Positions 1 to 10,869 are shown, counted from the stretch's first letter. The stretch: DNA of 64,000 bases from Nephrocerus scutellatus (GCA_947095585.1 OX352761.1:90128779-90192778); one strand, 5' to 3'. Notes: a model not told the origin generated them from the sequence alone. Numbers and translations: made by a program.

Positions 1-76
1 GAATTCTAACATAATGTAGTAAGCCACTTAAAAAAACAAAATGAAACCAATTTTTTTCAAATTTAGAAACTAATAA

Positions 77-415
77 AAAACAACCAATAAAAATTAAAAT
101 TTTTCGTGTAAATTCTCTAATTGATACACAATATGCAAAGTTTAAATAAAATCGGGTAACATTTTAAAAATATCTTGGGAGCCCCCTCAAGATCACTCAA
201 AAAATTTTACAAAAAGAAAATTGGGTACTTTTTTACGAAATTTGTATGGGTGCCCCAGGGCCGGATCACTTCCAAATTTTTAAAAAAGGGTTGTCATCGG
301 ATATACAAATGCGTATAAAATTTGAAAAAAATCGGATACTTTTTTTTACAAAATTTGTATGGGTGTCCCTGGACCCCGGTGCCCGACCACTTCCAAATTT
401 TTACAAAAAGATGTA
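77..415 (-). repeat. Dispersed modular repeat, copy 1 (reverse)
   Basis: This stretch holds degenerate modules of about 113 bp. Each reads roughly: a pyrimidine/GC part (ggg-gccc-gg), 'gatcacttccaaatttt', a spacer, a 'cgtataaaatttgaa' part and 'aatcgg'. The phrase 'tttgtatgggtg' recurs at about 242 and 355. The left edge (about 77-125) matches the terminal block of copies at 30185, 43270 and 23800 (AAACAACC-TAAAAATTAAAA and TAAATTCTCTAAT). I see no coding capacity. It is a member of a non-autonomous repeat family found at seven places in this window; the element class is unknown. Confidence 0.6.
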
Positions 416-985
416 AGGCGCTGAGTTGAATGGTGATGGTAAGACAGCTCTACAGGTATGGGGTGATAACTTGGCGGGAGGGGGTGACCGATATTAGTGT
501 TGATTCTATGGTTTTCGTGATCGCTGAGTTGAATGGTGATGGTAAGACAGCTCTAGGCTCTAGGTGGACGGGGTGATAACTGAGGGTGCGGGGTGACCGA
601 TATTAGTGTTGATTCTATAGTTTTCGTGGTCGCTGAGTTTAATGATGATGGTTAGACAGCTCTAGGGGGATGAGGTGATAAGTGATGGTGTGGTGGGGGG
701 GGGGGGGGGTGACCGATATTAGTGTTGATTCTATGGTTTTCGTGGTCGCTGAGTTGAATGGTGATGGTTAGGCAGCTCTAGGGGGATGAGGTGATAAGTG
801 ATGGTGAGGGGGGGGGGGGTGACCGATATTAGTGTTGATTCTATGGTTTTCGTGGTCGCTGAGTTGAATGGTGATGGTAAGACAGCTGATAACTATTAAC
901 TGAGGGGGGGGGGTGAGGGGGTTAGTGTCGATCCCATAGTTTTCGGGGTCGCTGAGATGAATAGTGGCGTATAGAATGGTACTTT
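415..985. repeat. Minisatellite, ~113-bp unit, about five copies
   Basis: The phrase 'cgctgagttgaatggtgatgg' recurs near 419, 523, 632, 746 and 867, with a final degenerate copy near 950. Each unit continues with 'agacagctcta', a G-rich block including runs of up to about 14 G, then 'gaccgatattagtgttgatt' and 'ctatggttttcgtggtc'. Unit spacing is roughly 105-120 bp and varies with the G-run. The same unit occurs in reverse orientation at about 28325-28610. It sits just upstream of a Helitron helicase fragment and may be part of, or inserted in, that element. Confidence 0.8.
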
Positions 986-1086
986 GGCGACGAATTTGGG
1001 GGTGAGGACATTGTCGCCCCTACTTCAAATTGGAAAAGGTAGAAAAATAGCCGTGTTTTGTGGATATGTTAAATTGACATCGATTT

Positions 1087-1710
1087 TTGAAATCTGCCTC
1101 TGAACTAATAAATTCTATTTATCCGGCTGTTTCTCAAAACTATAACATTTTGAACCGATTGCTAGAAGGGGCCATTCTTGCTACTAAAAATGGAGACAAC
1201 CACGAAATAAACAATCAAATACTTGCCATGCTAATAGGCGTACTCACTGAATATAAGTGTACCGATACCTTTGAAGATACTGATGAGGAAGTTAATTATC
1301 TAACTGAGTTCCTAAACTCACCTAATACGTCTGGATTGCCACCACATCGTCTTACAGTTTGGTCTCCAATTATTTTACTACGGACTCTCGACTCGCCAAA
1401 ACTTTGCAACGGCGCAAGACTGTGCGTAAAAGAGATCCCGGGAAATAAATTCATCTTCACAGAAAAGGAGAAAAGGGACAGTGTGAAACAGTTTATATCC
1501 CACGGATAGCACTCATTTCGACGGATCTACCTTTTAAATTTAAGAGATTGCAATTTCCAGTAAAACTTGCGTTTTCGATGACGATCAATAAGTCGGACAG
1601 TTTATTAAGTACTACGGAGTATAGATATGAGATCGTCATGTTTTTCCCACGGACAATTTTGCTTGCTCTGGGTTGGGTTGAACTAAAAATTTATTTATTC
1701 TTGAAAGTGA
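1087..1710 (+). pseudogene. Helitron Pif1-like helicase, C-terminal relic
   Basis: This is the C-terminal end of the helicase half of a Helitron Rep/helicase protein, which drives rolling-circle transposition. Visible conserved blocks are 'LNSPNTSGLPPHRL', then 'SPIILLRTLDSPKLCNGARL', the typical late Pif1/RecD-like region. A frame change near 1490 leads to 'FKRLQFPVKLAFSMTINKS', and another to 'SCFSHGQ', the last helicase motif. The usual QGQ after TINKS is not in frame, so the protein is broken. The Rep nuclease and the helicase Walker motifs are absent: only the last ~200 residues remain. The Helitron 3' terminus lies about 200 bp downstream on the same strand, as expected for this position. 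Family assignment is confident; activity is not expected. Confidence 0.85.
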
Positions 1711-1887
1711 AACTAAAACATTGTATAAAACTATGTTTTGTTTTAAATTAATTTTATGTATTTATAGCTATAATTTAAAATATATTTTTTAAAATAAATT
1801 TTGTTAATAAAAACTGCAATTTTACCTTATAGATAGATATCATTCTTTTTTCTATCCCTGCCTAATAGCAGATTGGGATGAATAAAT

Positions 1888-1915
1888 ACCTGGGCAACGC
1901 CGGGTAATCAGCTAG
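1888..1915 (+). mobile_element. Helitron 3' terminus (hairpin plus CTAG)
   Basis: A 6-bp stem (ACCTGG, 1888-1893, and CCGGGT, 1900-1905, with one G-T pair) encloses the loop GCAACG. It is followed 6 bp later by CTAG at 1912-1915 and then T. A short GC-rich hairpin a few bases before CTRR is the diagnostic 3' end of Helitrons. It matches the helicase relic upstream in strand and distance. Confidence 0.8.
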
Positions 1916-2340
1916 TATTGTATAAAACACAAATAAAGAATGCACTCACACAACTGAGTGTACAACACATTTCAATTACGGAACCACTCATTTTTGGATA
2001 AAAATATTTGTTCTACTTCGTCTCGTAACCTCTATACTCTCTGCTGCAACACAACAACAAAACAACCACAATCGTAAAGCAAGCAGCGCTGCTTACAGCA
2101 CATCAGCTCATCAGTGCACACAGAACACAGTCCTTATAGTATGATATGATCTGATGCCGCTAAATGGAAATATTTGTAGGGGAGCGCCCCGATCCCGCAT
2201 CCCGATCTCTCTGAAATATTAATAGAAAGTATTGTCACCGAAAATATACATAGATAAAGATAATATAAAAATATAGTCTACAGTCTACACCCAATCGGAC
2301 GCCTTGGCAAATTCGGTAGACAACACATAAACTTTACGAC
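1916..2340. other. Unassigned spacer
   Basis: No coding signal is seen. It contains a 14-bp perfect palindrome AAGCAGCGCTGCTT at 2081-2094 and a CA/AAC-rich tract before it. Around 2210-2240 there is a short piece resembling the modular repeat ('aatagaaagtattgtcacc'). Confidence 0.5.
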
Positions 2341-2363
2341 CATCATCATCATCATATTTGGCT

Positions 2364-3982
2364 CTACAACCGGGGTCCGTTCCTGGCCTCCCACAAAAAG
2401 GCTCTCCAATTAATTTTCTTCACGATGTCGACATCGCGGTAACGCTCGTAGATCTCATCATTATAGAGTCTCCGGAATCGTCCTTCCTCACATACGGGGC
2501 CAACAATTCTCCGAAAGACTTTTCTCTCGAACGCGGCTAAGAGGTCAGAATGATTTTTGCTAAGCACCCAAGTCTCGGATCCATATGTAAGTACTGGTAT
2601 GACCATTGTCTTATATATCAGCAGCTTGGATGTTATGGTTAAGTTCCTGGATTTGAAGAGTCTTGACAGGCTATAGTAGGCTTTGTTGGCTTTAAGCAAC
2701 CGTGCACGTATTTCTGGTTCCATGCTGTTATCGGCTGCTATAGTTGACCCGAGATAGTTAAAGGATTGCACTACTTCAAATTCGCGCTCCACTATCTGAA
2801 ATGAGGGATCAATGTTGGATCTTCAACTCGCAGACGTGGCAGATTTCGTGCCGCCTGCTCTATCTGGATGAAAGCTTCCTGTACAGCTCTTTGGTTTCTA
2901 CCAACGATGTCAATATCGTCTGCGTAAGCCAGTATCCGAATGGACTTGTAGAGGATTGTGCCTCTCGCCGTTACGTCAGAGTCTCGGATCACTTTCTCCA
3001 ACGCCAGGTTGAAGAGGACGCAGGCCAGTCCACCCCCTTCTCGGAGCCCGTTATAGATGTTGAATGGGCTTGATAGTGATCCGGATATTTTTACTTGGCT
3101 TATAACATTGGTCTTGGTCAACCTACATAGTCGTGTCAGTTTATTTGGGATGCCGAATTCTCTCATGGCTTTATAAAGTTCTACTCTGGCTATGCTATCA
3201 TAGGTGGATTTAAAGTCTATAAAAAGATGGTGTAGTGAGTTTTGAAACTCTATACATTTTTCCATCATCTGCCTTAGGGTGTAAATCTGATCAGTTGTTG
3301 ATTTGCCAGGGATGAAACCACACTGGTATGGACCAATGATGACTTTAGCGTATGGGGCTATCCTGTGTTGAAGGATAGAGGAGAAAATCTTATACGCGGT
3401 ACTCAACAACGTTATACGACGATAATTGCTGCATTTTGTGATATCTCCCTTCTTATGTATAGGGCACAGGGGACCTCTTCGCCAGTCTTCTGGCATAACT
3501 TCTTCCTCCCATACTTGCACTATTATTTCATGAATTGCTTGGTGTAATGTGGGGCCTCCTATTTTTATCAGTTCCGCTGGGATCCCATCAGATCCCGGGG
3601 CCTTATTATTTTTGAGCTGATTTATCGCTCTGCTAACTTCGACTATGCTTGGTGGCGGCAGCATAGTATAATCTTCGGTCCTTGGTGGAGCCTCCAATTC
3701 CTCAGTTAGTTGGCCATTTAGCAACTCATGAAAGTGCTCTTCCCCTCGCTCTAAGATGCCTTTAAGATCGGCGATCAGATTACCCTCTTTGTCCTTGCAG
3801 TATGTGCAACGCGGTGTATATTGCGTCATACCGCGGACCCTTTGGTGGAACTTCCGCGCCTGGTGCGGTCCTTGCTCTCTGTACTGTTCCAGTTCACGGA
3901 CAAGATTCTTTTCCCAGGCTGCTTTCTTTCGCCGGTGAACTGTTTTTTCATATCTTCTGATTTGTTGCATTGCTCGGTACAA
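2364..3982 (-). pseudogene. RTE-like reverse transcriptase and C-terminal domain
   Basis: The RT domain copies element RNA at the nicked target. It is largely open over 396 residues: 'NKAPGSDGIPAELIK' (RT1), 'PIHKKGDITKCSNYRRITL' (RT2), 'GFIPGKSTTDQI' (RT3), 'HHLFIDFKSTYDS' (RT4), 'GLREGGGLACVLFNLALE' (RT5) and the active site 'LAYADDIDIVG'. In RT5 the usual QG is EG. After a frame break near 2795 the C-terminal part continues: 'VVQSFNYLGSTIAADNS', 'ARLLKANKAYYSLSRLFKS', 'VLTYGSETW'. The last piece is typical of RTE-type and related insect elements. Strand and spacing fit the upstream endonuclease, so this is one ORF broken by a few indels. Confidence 0.85.
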
Positions 3983-4935
3983 AACTTACGTTCAGTCGCT
4001 AGCTTACATTCGTCATCGAACCAGTCGTTTCGATCTCTAGGACTACTGCCTAAGATGGAGTCAGCAGTACTAATGACAGTATTCTTAAGGCGTGTCCATT
4101 TCTCTTCTACGCCCGACATCTCATCCCCAGGACTCACTCTCCCTGCATTTAGGGCGAGTCCTATCGCTTGACCGTAGTTGTTTCTGGTCTCTTCATTGCG
4201 AAAGGCAGCCGTGTTGACTCGAATCTGATTCGCGGATGCAGTCTTCCGTGATGATGCAATCCACGCTCGGAGCACAATACCAACAAGATAGTGGTCTGAG
4301 TCGACATTGGCAACTCGTACCGTCATCAGGTTCGGGTTGTGGCGGCGGTCTATCAACACGTGGTCTATCTGGTTGCAAGTGGATATTTTTACGCGCAAAC
4401 CTTGTACTCGCAACGACCAAATTATTGCTTGCTGCCATCTCTATGACTCGTTGTCCATTGTCATTAGTGTTCTCGTGTAAGCAATGGGTGCCAATGTACT
4501 GCCTGAATACTGACTCCCTACCTATTTTAGCATATCATATCCCCCATATCATATTTTCATCATCTGGGGAATCCTCTGTAGGTGCGTGAACGTTTATGAG
4601 GCTTATGTTTTTAAATTTGCCCCGCACGCGAAGGGTGCATAGACGTTCATTTACTGCATTAAAGCCGATAACGGTGGGTTTCATTTTTTTGCTGACTAGA
4701 AACCCCACCCCGAGCACAAGATATCTTGCATGACAGCTGTAATAAATGTCATATTCTGATTTTTGTAAGACACCATTCCCTGTCCACCACATCTCCTGAA
4801 TTGCTGTTAAGTCAGCATTATATTTGGACAGGGTATCGGCTAGCTGCTGTGCAGCACGAGCTCTATACAGTGAGCGTACGTTCCATGAGAAAATTCTTAA
4901 ATCGTTTAGCCGTTTTCGTTGCCGTGGTCATCGTC
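3983..4935 (-). pseudogene. RTE-like endonuclease domain
   Basis: The N-terminal endonuclease nicks target DNA for target-primed reverse transcription. Reading from 4935 down: 'RIFSWNVRSLYRA' (the N-terminal Asn motif), 'ADLTAIQEMWW' (the metal-binding Glu), 'ISLINVHAPTED', then after a frame change 'GRESVFRQYIG', 'STCNQIDHVLIDRR' and 'DSDHYLV' (the C-terminal Asp-His pair). All core motifs of the exonuclease-endonuclease-phosphatase fold can be found, spread over at least three frames. A linker with 'DRNDWFDDECKLATERK' leads to the RT, and another frame change occurs near 3985. No start codon is obvious, so the 5' end is uncertain. The protein is broken. Confidence 0.8.
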
Positions 4936-5317
4936 GTTCATCAGTGTATCCGAGGCTTATTTTGGGTTCCGTAATAATAATTTTTTACAGGCGAGGTTAT
5001 TAGCCTCGCACCAACCTTACTTTGAAGGGACTAGCCCGATCATTCAGCTTTTCCTGCATTGGAGGAAAATTACCAGCGGCCACCACGTGGAGGTTTGATG
5101 GCACTTCCACTAGTCAGAGATAGTTACGGCCACATGCAATTCTAGAGCATTCTGTGTTATTCCCCATATTTCTGCTGATGGCTGACCGCCACTTTACGGC
5201 CATACTCTCAATATCATTTTCACAATAATCTCTGAGTTAAATTAGTGTCAGTATAAAGACCACCTTAAAGCCATACTGAAAAGATTAGCTTCTGTCAAAT
5301 AAAGCAAACAACTTTCT

Positions 5318-6060
5318 TTATAATTCTCTAAAATCTTTGGTATTAATGAAAACTTTGAACTTTTGAACTTCTAAAAATTTTCGACACGCATAAATTAAAA
5401 ACAGGAGTCCGGTCCTTGCCTTCAGAACATTTTTTTTCACTGGTTCTGAGTTCATAAGTGAGTTTGGATAATCCGATCGTTCGCCGCAAATGAAATATGG
5501 CGAGTTTGACTGCGCTTCATGAAGGCCGCCGAAATTTGGAGTTGAAGGCGGTGTTAATTCCCATTCAATCTGGTCATCTTCGCAAAATGATTGTATGTCA
5601 TCCTTAAGCTGTTGAGATGACAGCATTGCATATAATTCCCGCAACTCTGAATTGGCGCCAATGAAATTGGTACCATTGACCGAAAACACTCGCTTGCAAA
5701 TACCTCCTGTGGCTATGAATCGTTTGAAATAGCCTAGAAATGCCTGTGTGAATGGTTTGGTGACGAATCATATGAAAACGCACAGATAAGTTTTGTTGGT
5801 GGCTTACCGCGGATGCGACAATGGACAAAGCATGGACCAGCGAAATCTATGCCGAATGCATAAAAAGATGGTGATGCAGTTACTATTTCTGGGTGGTAGG
5901 TTTCCCATTTGCTGTGTCATGATAATTGGCTGGGATCGATAGCATTCCTCACATGTTCGGCATACCTTTTTGCACACTGTCGCACCATGTATTAACTAAT
6001 ATTCTTGGCGAACAGCTTCCAATAACGCTCGTGGACGACATGAAGTAGCTTCCTGTGAAA
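5318..6060 (-). pseudogene. BEL/Pao integrase relic
   Basis: A degraded integrase joins cDNA to the chromosome in intact elements. The zinc-finger part is visible as two Cys-rich phrases ('VCRTCEECYRSQP') near 5940-5980. The first core Asp is in 'GIDFAGPC' near 5850. The second core motif reads 'SVNGTNFIGANSELREL' where S-D-N-G-T-N-F is usual, so the catalytic Asp is replaced by Val. 'PPSTPNFGGLHEAQ' (usually PPSAPHFGGLWE) with the final Glu region follows. Several frames are used and stop codons interrupt the reading. Confidence 0.75.
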
Positions 6061-6074
6061 AAATGTAATTAATT

Positions 6075-6854
6075 TTAGAGTAAATTGTTGGGATTTACGA
6101 AGCAGAATGGGATGCTTCGATGTGTATGGCAAGGTAGTGTGTTGTATATGACCACCGACTCGCATGAAGTGATGAAATCCAAAAGCAATGATAATGATCG
6201 AGGTATCGGTTGTTTAATACGGAAATTCGCCTCTTCTAGTCCGACATATTCAACCGGAAAGCATTCCTTCTGAACTATTCGGATGAAGGTATGAAGAGCT
6301 CGTTCCAACTCTTCTAGTTTTAACGGTCCAATAAATTTAAATTTTGGGCACATCTTGAATGAAAGTACATGGGCAGCAGTTCGTCTCAGCTTCCTGAAGT
6401 CATGATAAAACTTGATTTCAGTGAGAAAATTAGAAGTATGGGATGACGCAATGTTGACTCTTGCAAGTTTCTTCATTTCTCGAGGTGCATCCTCTGGTAA
6501 TGGAAACTCTTCACGTAGGCCAAAATGAAGTCTCTTGTCCAAGGAATGTATGCCCATGGAGCCAGAGATCAGATTTGATGAACTTCTCTGGAAGTAATCC
6601 TCTTGAAATTAGATCGGCTGTATTATATTTGGTCGGTACATTTAGCCAGCCAGTAATTGTCATACGTCTTGTATTGCGGTGACTCGATGTGAAACGAAAG
6701 TCTTCCATTTAGATGGACACAATTTTATCCAATGCAATGTGATTATTGAGTCCGACCAGTAAAATGTTCGGTCCACATAAAAATTCAATTTGCTGTGAAT
6801 TTTATGCATTAGTTCTGCCAGTAGCACCGCCGCACATAATTCAATGCGCGGCAA
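6075..6854 (-). pseudogene. BEL/Pao RNase H and linker relic
   Basis: RNase H degrades the RNA strand of the cDNA hybrid. Visible blocks are 'MPRIELCAAVLLAELM' (the Glu motif), 'RTFYWSDSIITLHWI' (the Asp motif) and 'WLNVPTKYNTADLISRGL' (the late catalytic block, normally VPTKDNPADLISRG). The 'LWLHGHTFL' that follows is also characteristic. A frame break near 6540 leads into a 160-residue open stretch, 'REMKKLARVNIAS' onward, which is the RNase H-integrase linker of Pao elements. The first Asp block of RNase H is not seen, consistent with the gap between 6854 and 6899. Confidence 0.8.
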
Positions 6855-6898
6855 AGTTGATTTTTAGTGGAGCAACACGCGATTTTGAGCATAAGAGC

Positions 6899-7826
6899 TT
6901 AATGGATTAAATAGGGACGATCTGTCGTGAATTGGTTGATTATGGTGAGACTTTGTCGAAATGTTTGCCAGTATGTATGCAGATTTTGGGGAAGTGCTTG
7001 ATCCCATTCTAGCTGTAAATTCCATAGTGACTGAATCAGAAATTTTCCTAATATAATTACGTGTGCCAATAGACCAAGAGGATCGTAAATTCGAGCAACT
7101 TTTGATAAAATTACTCTCCTGGAAACGGTTGAGTCTTCGTTTAAGTTGACGGCAAATGTGAACTTATCAGATGTTGGATGCCAATAAATCCAATCAATTT
7201 GCAGCAACTTTTCTGTGAATTCTGGTGGGATGTCCTTTATAATTCCCGGGATGTTGGAGCACCACCTGCCGATTGCAATATCTGCGAAATTGCATCCTTC
7301 GATAGCGTCACTGATGAAATTTGTACCGGTTAGTAGATCATCCACATACATATCACTTTTTGCCTTAGACATCTAGTGGCGAGAAACGGCGCGGAGGACG
7401 TACCATATGTCACAGTTTTTAGTTTGAATGTCGAAAGTGTTCAACAGGAGAATTTTGCCACACAATTAATTGGAACTTCTGATCATCTTCACGTACTAAA
7501 ATTTGCATTATCTTGGCAATATCGGCGCTGAATGCGTAAGCGTGTGTTCGAAAACGAATCAATATTGAAAACAGGTCGTTTTGAACCACTGGGCCCACCA
7601 TCGCGATTGTATTTAATGATTTTCCGTATGTATGTGTCCATCGAAAACTGCACGTAATTTCGTTGAAAAGTTTTCAAGCTTCATTAAGCAATGATGTGGC
7701 AGGAAAAAGTTCGGTGATGTGATAAAGTTTGAATCAACGTGTTCCATGTGACCTAACGATTCATACTCATCAATAAAGTTCGTATAGCTGGATAATAGTT
7801 CATTCTTTGGATGTTGAGTCTGACTT
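6899..7826 (-). pseudogene. BEL/Pao reverse transcriptase relic
   Basis: Reading down from 7826: 'SLGHMEHVD' and 'FFLPHHCLMKLEN' followed by 'KLRAVFDG' (the start of the BEL RT), 'VGPVVQNDLFSILIRFRTH', then the active site 'SDMYVDDLLTG' (YVDD), and 'RRVILSKVARIYDPLGLLA', the signature that follows the palm in Pao-type polymerases. 'FLIQSLWNLQLEWDQALP' closes the thumb. The frame changes near 7600 and 7400. The protease and gag that should precede it are missing. The assignment is firm; the polymerase cannot be made as is. Confidence 0.9.
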
Positions 7827-9240
7827 ATTAAGGGGACCAATATCATAGTTTTTTAAGGTTGCATTCCATACCTCGAAGGTGCTATTAAAAGTATTCACTG
7901 TCGATGTGTTTTCTGCGTCGCTTTCTGGTACTTTTAAGGAGAACAGGTCCGTATAGAAGGATTCAAACGCATTTATTTTTTCAGAAAAAACTCTGTCACC
8001 AAGCGCTAAAGTCATTTCAGAATCTGAAGCTTTATTTTTCCGACCCGTTATCTGATCGATTACTTTAAAAACATTCGCAGAGGGTTTCAGACTATTAAGT
8101 CTTGAACGGAATTGAGAATTAATTTCTATTCTGACTTTTTCTTTTATTGTTTTACTCAAGCAACTAATGCGCGATGACAATTCTTAATGTATTCTTGATT
8201 TATACGATCCCCCAACCGATGATAGATCCTTTTTTTCCATATTTTTCTAAATTTAAAAAGCCCAAGCGTAGCCTCGGAAACCCTATGGTGGTTCGGGTGG
8301 AGTGATTTTTCTTTGCTGTGAAAATTAATGCAACTCGTTAAAGACGCTGTGAAAGCATTTATTTGCAAATCAATTTCTTCATTGGATAAGTTTCTATATC
8401 TGTAGGTGTTTGGTTTAAAATTGAGTAAAGCTATTGGTTAAAATTCAACCAGTTTGTGTCTTTAAAACACGTGAAGTGCCTTGGTGAGGTTCGAAGTGCA
8501 GAAGTAGAAGTGCTCATAATTACTGAAAAATGGTCAGAGATGGGAATCACGCTTGATCCCATGTAACATTGATCCCATGTAACATTGTCCCCAGGATGGT
8601 TGGCAGATCGGAGGTTAGGTTAGTTATAAAAAAGTCTATGTGAGAACTGGAGCTCGGTCTAGTGGGACCCTCAGCAGCTATGTTGGTGAACTTAAGGAAA
8701 CGACTGTCCAAATACCACTGAGATAAGTGCTCGCCGTTAAGGTTTCTTGCTCGTCACCCCAGAGAGGGTGTCGCGCATTAAAATCGCCACCAATGATTAT
8801 GAAATCAAAGCTACTTAGGCATGATACAAGATCATTTAGGTCTTGAGGTAGATCAGGGCCTATATTACAAGGAATGTAGATCGAAACCAACGCTAACGTT
8901 TTCGTTGATTCGAAAACCTTAAGTGGAATGCAAGCTTTTGTGGTAGAAATGGTTTGGTTTTGAAAGTTTATTTGTGAAAAATCTATTGAGTTTTTAACAA
9001 GGATACCTGTGCCTCAACCCGCGTTTCTTCTTATAAGATCTACTCTCGATTAAAGCCGCATTTAGATTTGTTTTTTTCAAGCAAGTTTCCTGCAAAAGGA
9101 GCACAGTAGGAAAAGTATCATTGAGTAGTTGCTCAACTTCTATTTGTCTCTCGGAAGATAGTAGAGAATTGACGTTGGCTGTTATAATATTTAGATTTGT
9201 GGTGAAAGGGAGGAAATAAATAGCAAATAAGCACCAGGCT
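7826..9240 (-). pseudogene. Jockey-type endonuclease and EN-RT linker
   Basis: The N-terminus reads 'NIITANVNSLLSSERQIE' near 9200, then 'TVLLLQETCLKK' (the Glu motif), 'SIYIPCNIGPDLPQ', 'FDFIIIGGDFNARHPLWG' (the GDFN motif, 8750-8800) and 'SSSSHIDFFITN'. These are the expected endonuclease motifs in order. The linker (7826-8180) has 'FKVIDQITGRKNKAS' and 'DRVFSEKINAFESFYTDLF', typical just before the RT domain. The RT itself is absent. Reading requires frame changes near 8680, 8890, 9000 and 8200. Confidence 0.75.
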
Positions 9241-9559
9241 TCTCGTTTTGGTTTAATTTTTGATACGTAGGCCAGAAGGACCTCATATTAGCAATTAATT
9301 GCCCAATTGGCAATCCGAACAATTTCTGGGATTCGTTGATGAAATCCGAAACATCACCACCAACCACGGAGTACGGGAGGGGGTTTTCCTGCCCTTTATT
9401 ATATTACCCGCATCCGCAAAGGATAAACCTACTTGAGGCAATTTATTGGCATCGTTATTGAATATTAGGTTATTCGAAGCTACCTTATTTTTCTTTGGAA
9501 GTCTAGGAGCTACTTCCTCTCTTATTTTAGATACAGCGATCTTATAGGGCATCCTTTGT

Positions 9560-10503
9560 AGTTGGCTGGGTGATCCGACACTCCACAGTTAATGCATGAT
9601 GCCATAAATGTATCATCTATTTGACCCAAGTTACACTACCCGACTTCATGACTTTGAAGACACTTTACACATCTTGCCACGAACGCACAATATTCAGCCA
9701 CATGACCAAAGCTCTGACATCTGTAACACTGTCTTGTTCTAGAACTTTTAACTGAGTCCCATCTCACCTTATGTCTGAGAAGGGACTTAAGCGTCTTAAT
9801 TTGTAAAAGACAAAGAAACATGTCTAGAGGAATTCCATTTTCTTTGGACCATTTAGTCTCAAAGTTTTTAACAGTCACCTTTAATGAAGGCAACAATCTA
9901 ACCAATTCGGACTAAATCTCCAAGGGAGAGTTACCCCCTGAAACTCCCTTCAATACAGCATTGATTTTTTCTTTTCTTTAGGAGCAAACGAAAAGGCCTC
10001 AATCTCTTCTAGCCTAAAAGAATCCAACAAATATTTATGTAGTTCTACATCTTTTACAAGAATTTTTATTCTACCGAAACCTCTAGTGTCAAATTTAATA
10101 AAATCAGAGTTGTTATTTGACTTACTTAAAAAATCTAGTATGACCTTAGGAGATATTCCCGTTGCAAAAATAGGAGGGCAACAGCTCTTCTGCTCCGTAG
10201 TAATCTGAACATTCGTGGATTGTGGGATGTTGGTTACAGGGGCTTGTTGTCCTCTGAATGATGAGTTGTTCGTAGGAGTATTCACTTCGTCTGGTTCTTG
10301 GTCCAAAAGGTAGAAGCGGTTATTATTATTTGTTGGATCAATCGCAGCTTTATTTTTTATCCTGTCAGTTATAAATTGCCGTCGACGGAACTTCCAATTA
10401 CTACGCTGTTATCAAGATGAAACATGTTTGCGTCACTATCCTTTTTCCTTGCACTTTTATGGGAAGCGCCGGTGGCGTTTATCTCCATTTCGTTTTCACT
10501 CAT
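9560..10503 (-). pseudogene. Jockey-type ORF1 (gag-like) relic
   Basis: ORF1 proteins of this group bind element RNA. A plausible start at 10503 gives 'MSENEMEINATGASHKSARK' and stops after about 44 codons. Open pieces at 9950-10306 ('PPIFATGISPKVILDFL', 'FDTRGFGRIKILVKDVELH') and 9636-9905 follow in other frames. The second piece has 'QCYRCQSFGHVAEYC' (C-X2-C-X4-H-X4-C) and the beginning of a second knuckle 'RCVKCLQSHE', the CCHC zinc knuckles of gag-like ORF1. The short cysteine phrases near 9560-9640 look like a third knuckle. At least three disruptions are present. Confidence 0.75.
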
Positions 10504-10868
10504 GTGAGTGTATTTGGTAACGCCCACGAGTTGTAAAATTGTTTATTTTATCTTCATTGTTTATCCAAGAAGAAAGCAAATTAAATGGTTTTTGCTTTTC
10601 AATGATTTTGATAAAGCTTTGTCCGGGGGGACTCTTAGAGGGTGTTTATCACCATCCATTTCTAGGAATGTTTTTCTACGCATTTTTACTTTTTTCAGTG
10701 CTAATGAGAACAAATACGGCAATTTCACAGTTTAACACTTTCAATTTTGCTTGATTTAATTTAATAGTTGAATGACAATGTTAAGCAAATTGAACTATTA
10801 TAACCAATATAAATAAACCAAATAAAATTGAAAATTTTTTCTCTAAAAATGGCTACAAACGTAATTTT
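10504..10868. other. Unassigned spacer between two retrotransposons
   Basis: This AT-rich stretch lies just upstream of the Jockey-type ORF1 start and downstream of the R1-like relic. It may be the 5' untranslated region of the former. No motif is recognised; the small open frames look accidental. Confidence 0.4.
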
Positions 10869-10869
10869 T

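Larger units (their letters stand above)
2342..5230 (-). mobile_element. RTE-like non-LTR retrotransposon, copy 1
   Basis: This is a minus-strand element with apurinic-type endonuclease (EN) followed by reverse transcriptase (RT). At its 3' end (low coordinate) it stops in (CAT)n at 2342-2357, then 'atttggct'. The copy at 47229 ends at exactly the same point, so this marks the real 3' terminus with a trinucleotide tail rather than poly(A). Compared with the 47229 copy this one lacks about 170 bp of 3' sequence. The 5' limit is unclear; 4976-5230 probably belongs to it and includes a hairpin (GCGAGG-N7-CCTCGC) near 4991-5009. Three other fragments of the family lie at 42020, 47229 and 61880. 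The RTE placement is by resemblance of the RT C-terminus. Confidence 0.8.
5318..7826 (-). mobile_element. BEL/Pao LTR-retrotransposon, internal fragment A
   Basis: On the minus strand the order is RT, RNase H, linker, integrase, the fixed gene order of BEL/Pao elements. No LTRs, gag or protease are visible. The upstream (high-coordinate) edge ends abruptly at about 7826, where it meets a Jockey-type element, and the downstream edge fades near 5318. At least six frame changes are needed. Divergence from element E at 36.1-39.3 kb is clear from the RT region, so these are two different BEL families. Confidence 0.85.
7826..10503 (-). mobile_element. Jockey-type non-LTR retrotransposon, 5' half
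   Basis: On the minus strand ORF1 (9560-10503) precedes an endonuclease ORF2 (about 7826-9240). The RT is missing because the sequence is cut at ~7826, exactly where BEL relic A begins. The region between endonuclease and RT is open for 126 residues (7826-8180). A BEL element breaking into it, or a deletion joining the two, are both possible. The Jockey placement rests on the zinc-knuckle ORF1 and endonuclease style. Confidence 0.75.

Noticed and set aside
1087..1509. Pif1-like frame as a host DNA helicase
   Set aside because: Only the C-terminal end is present, it is frameshifted, and a Helitron 3' terminus follows on the same strand.
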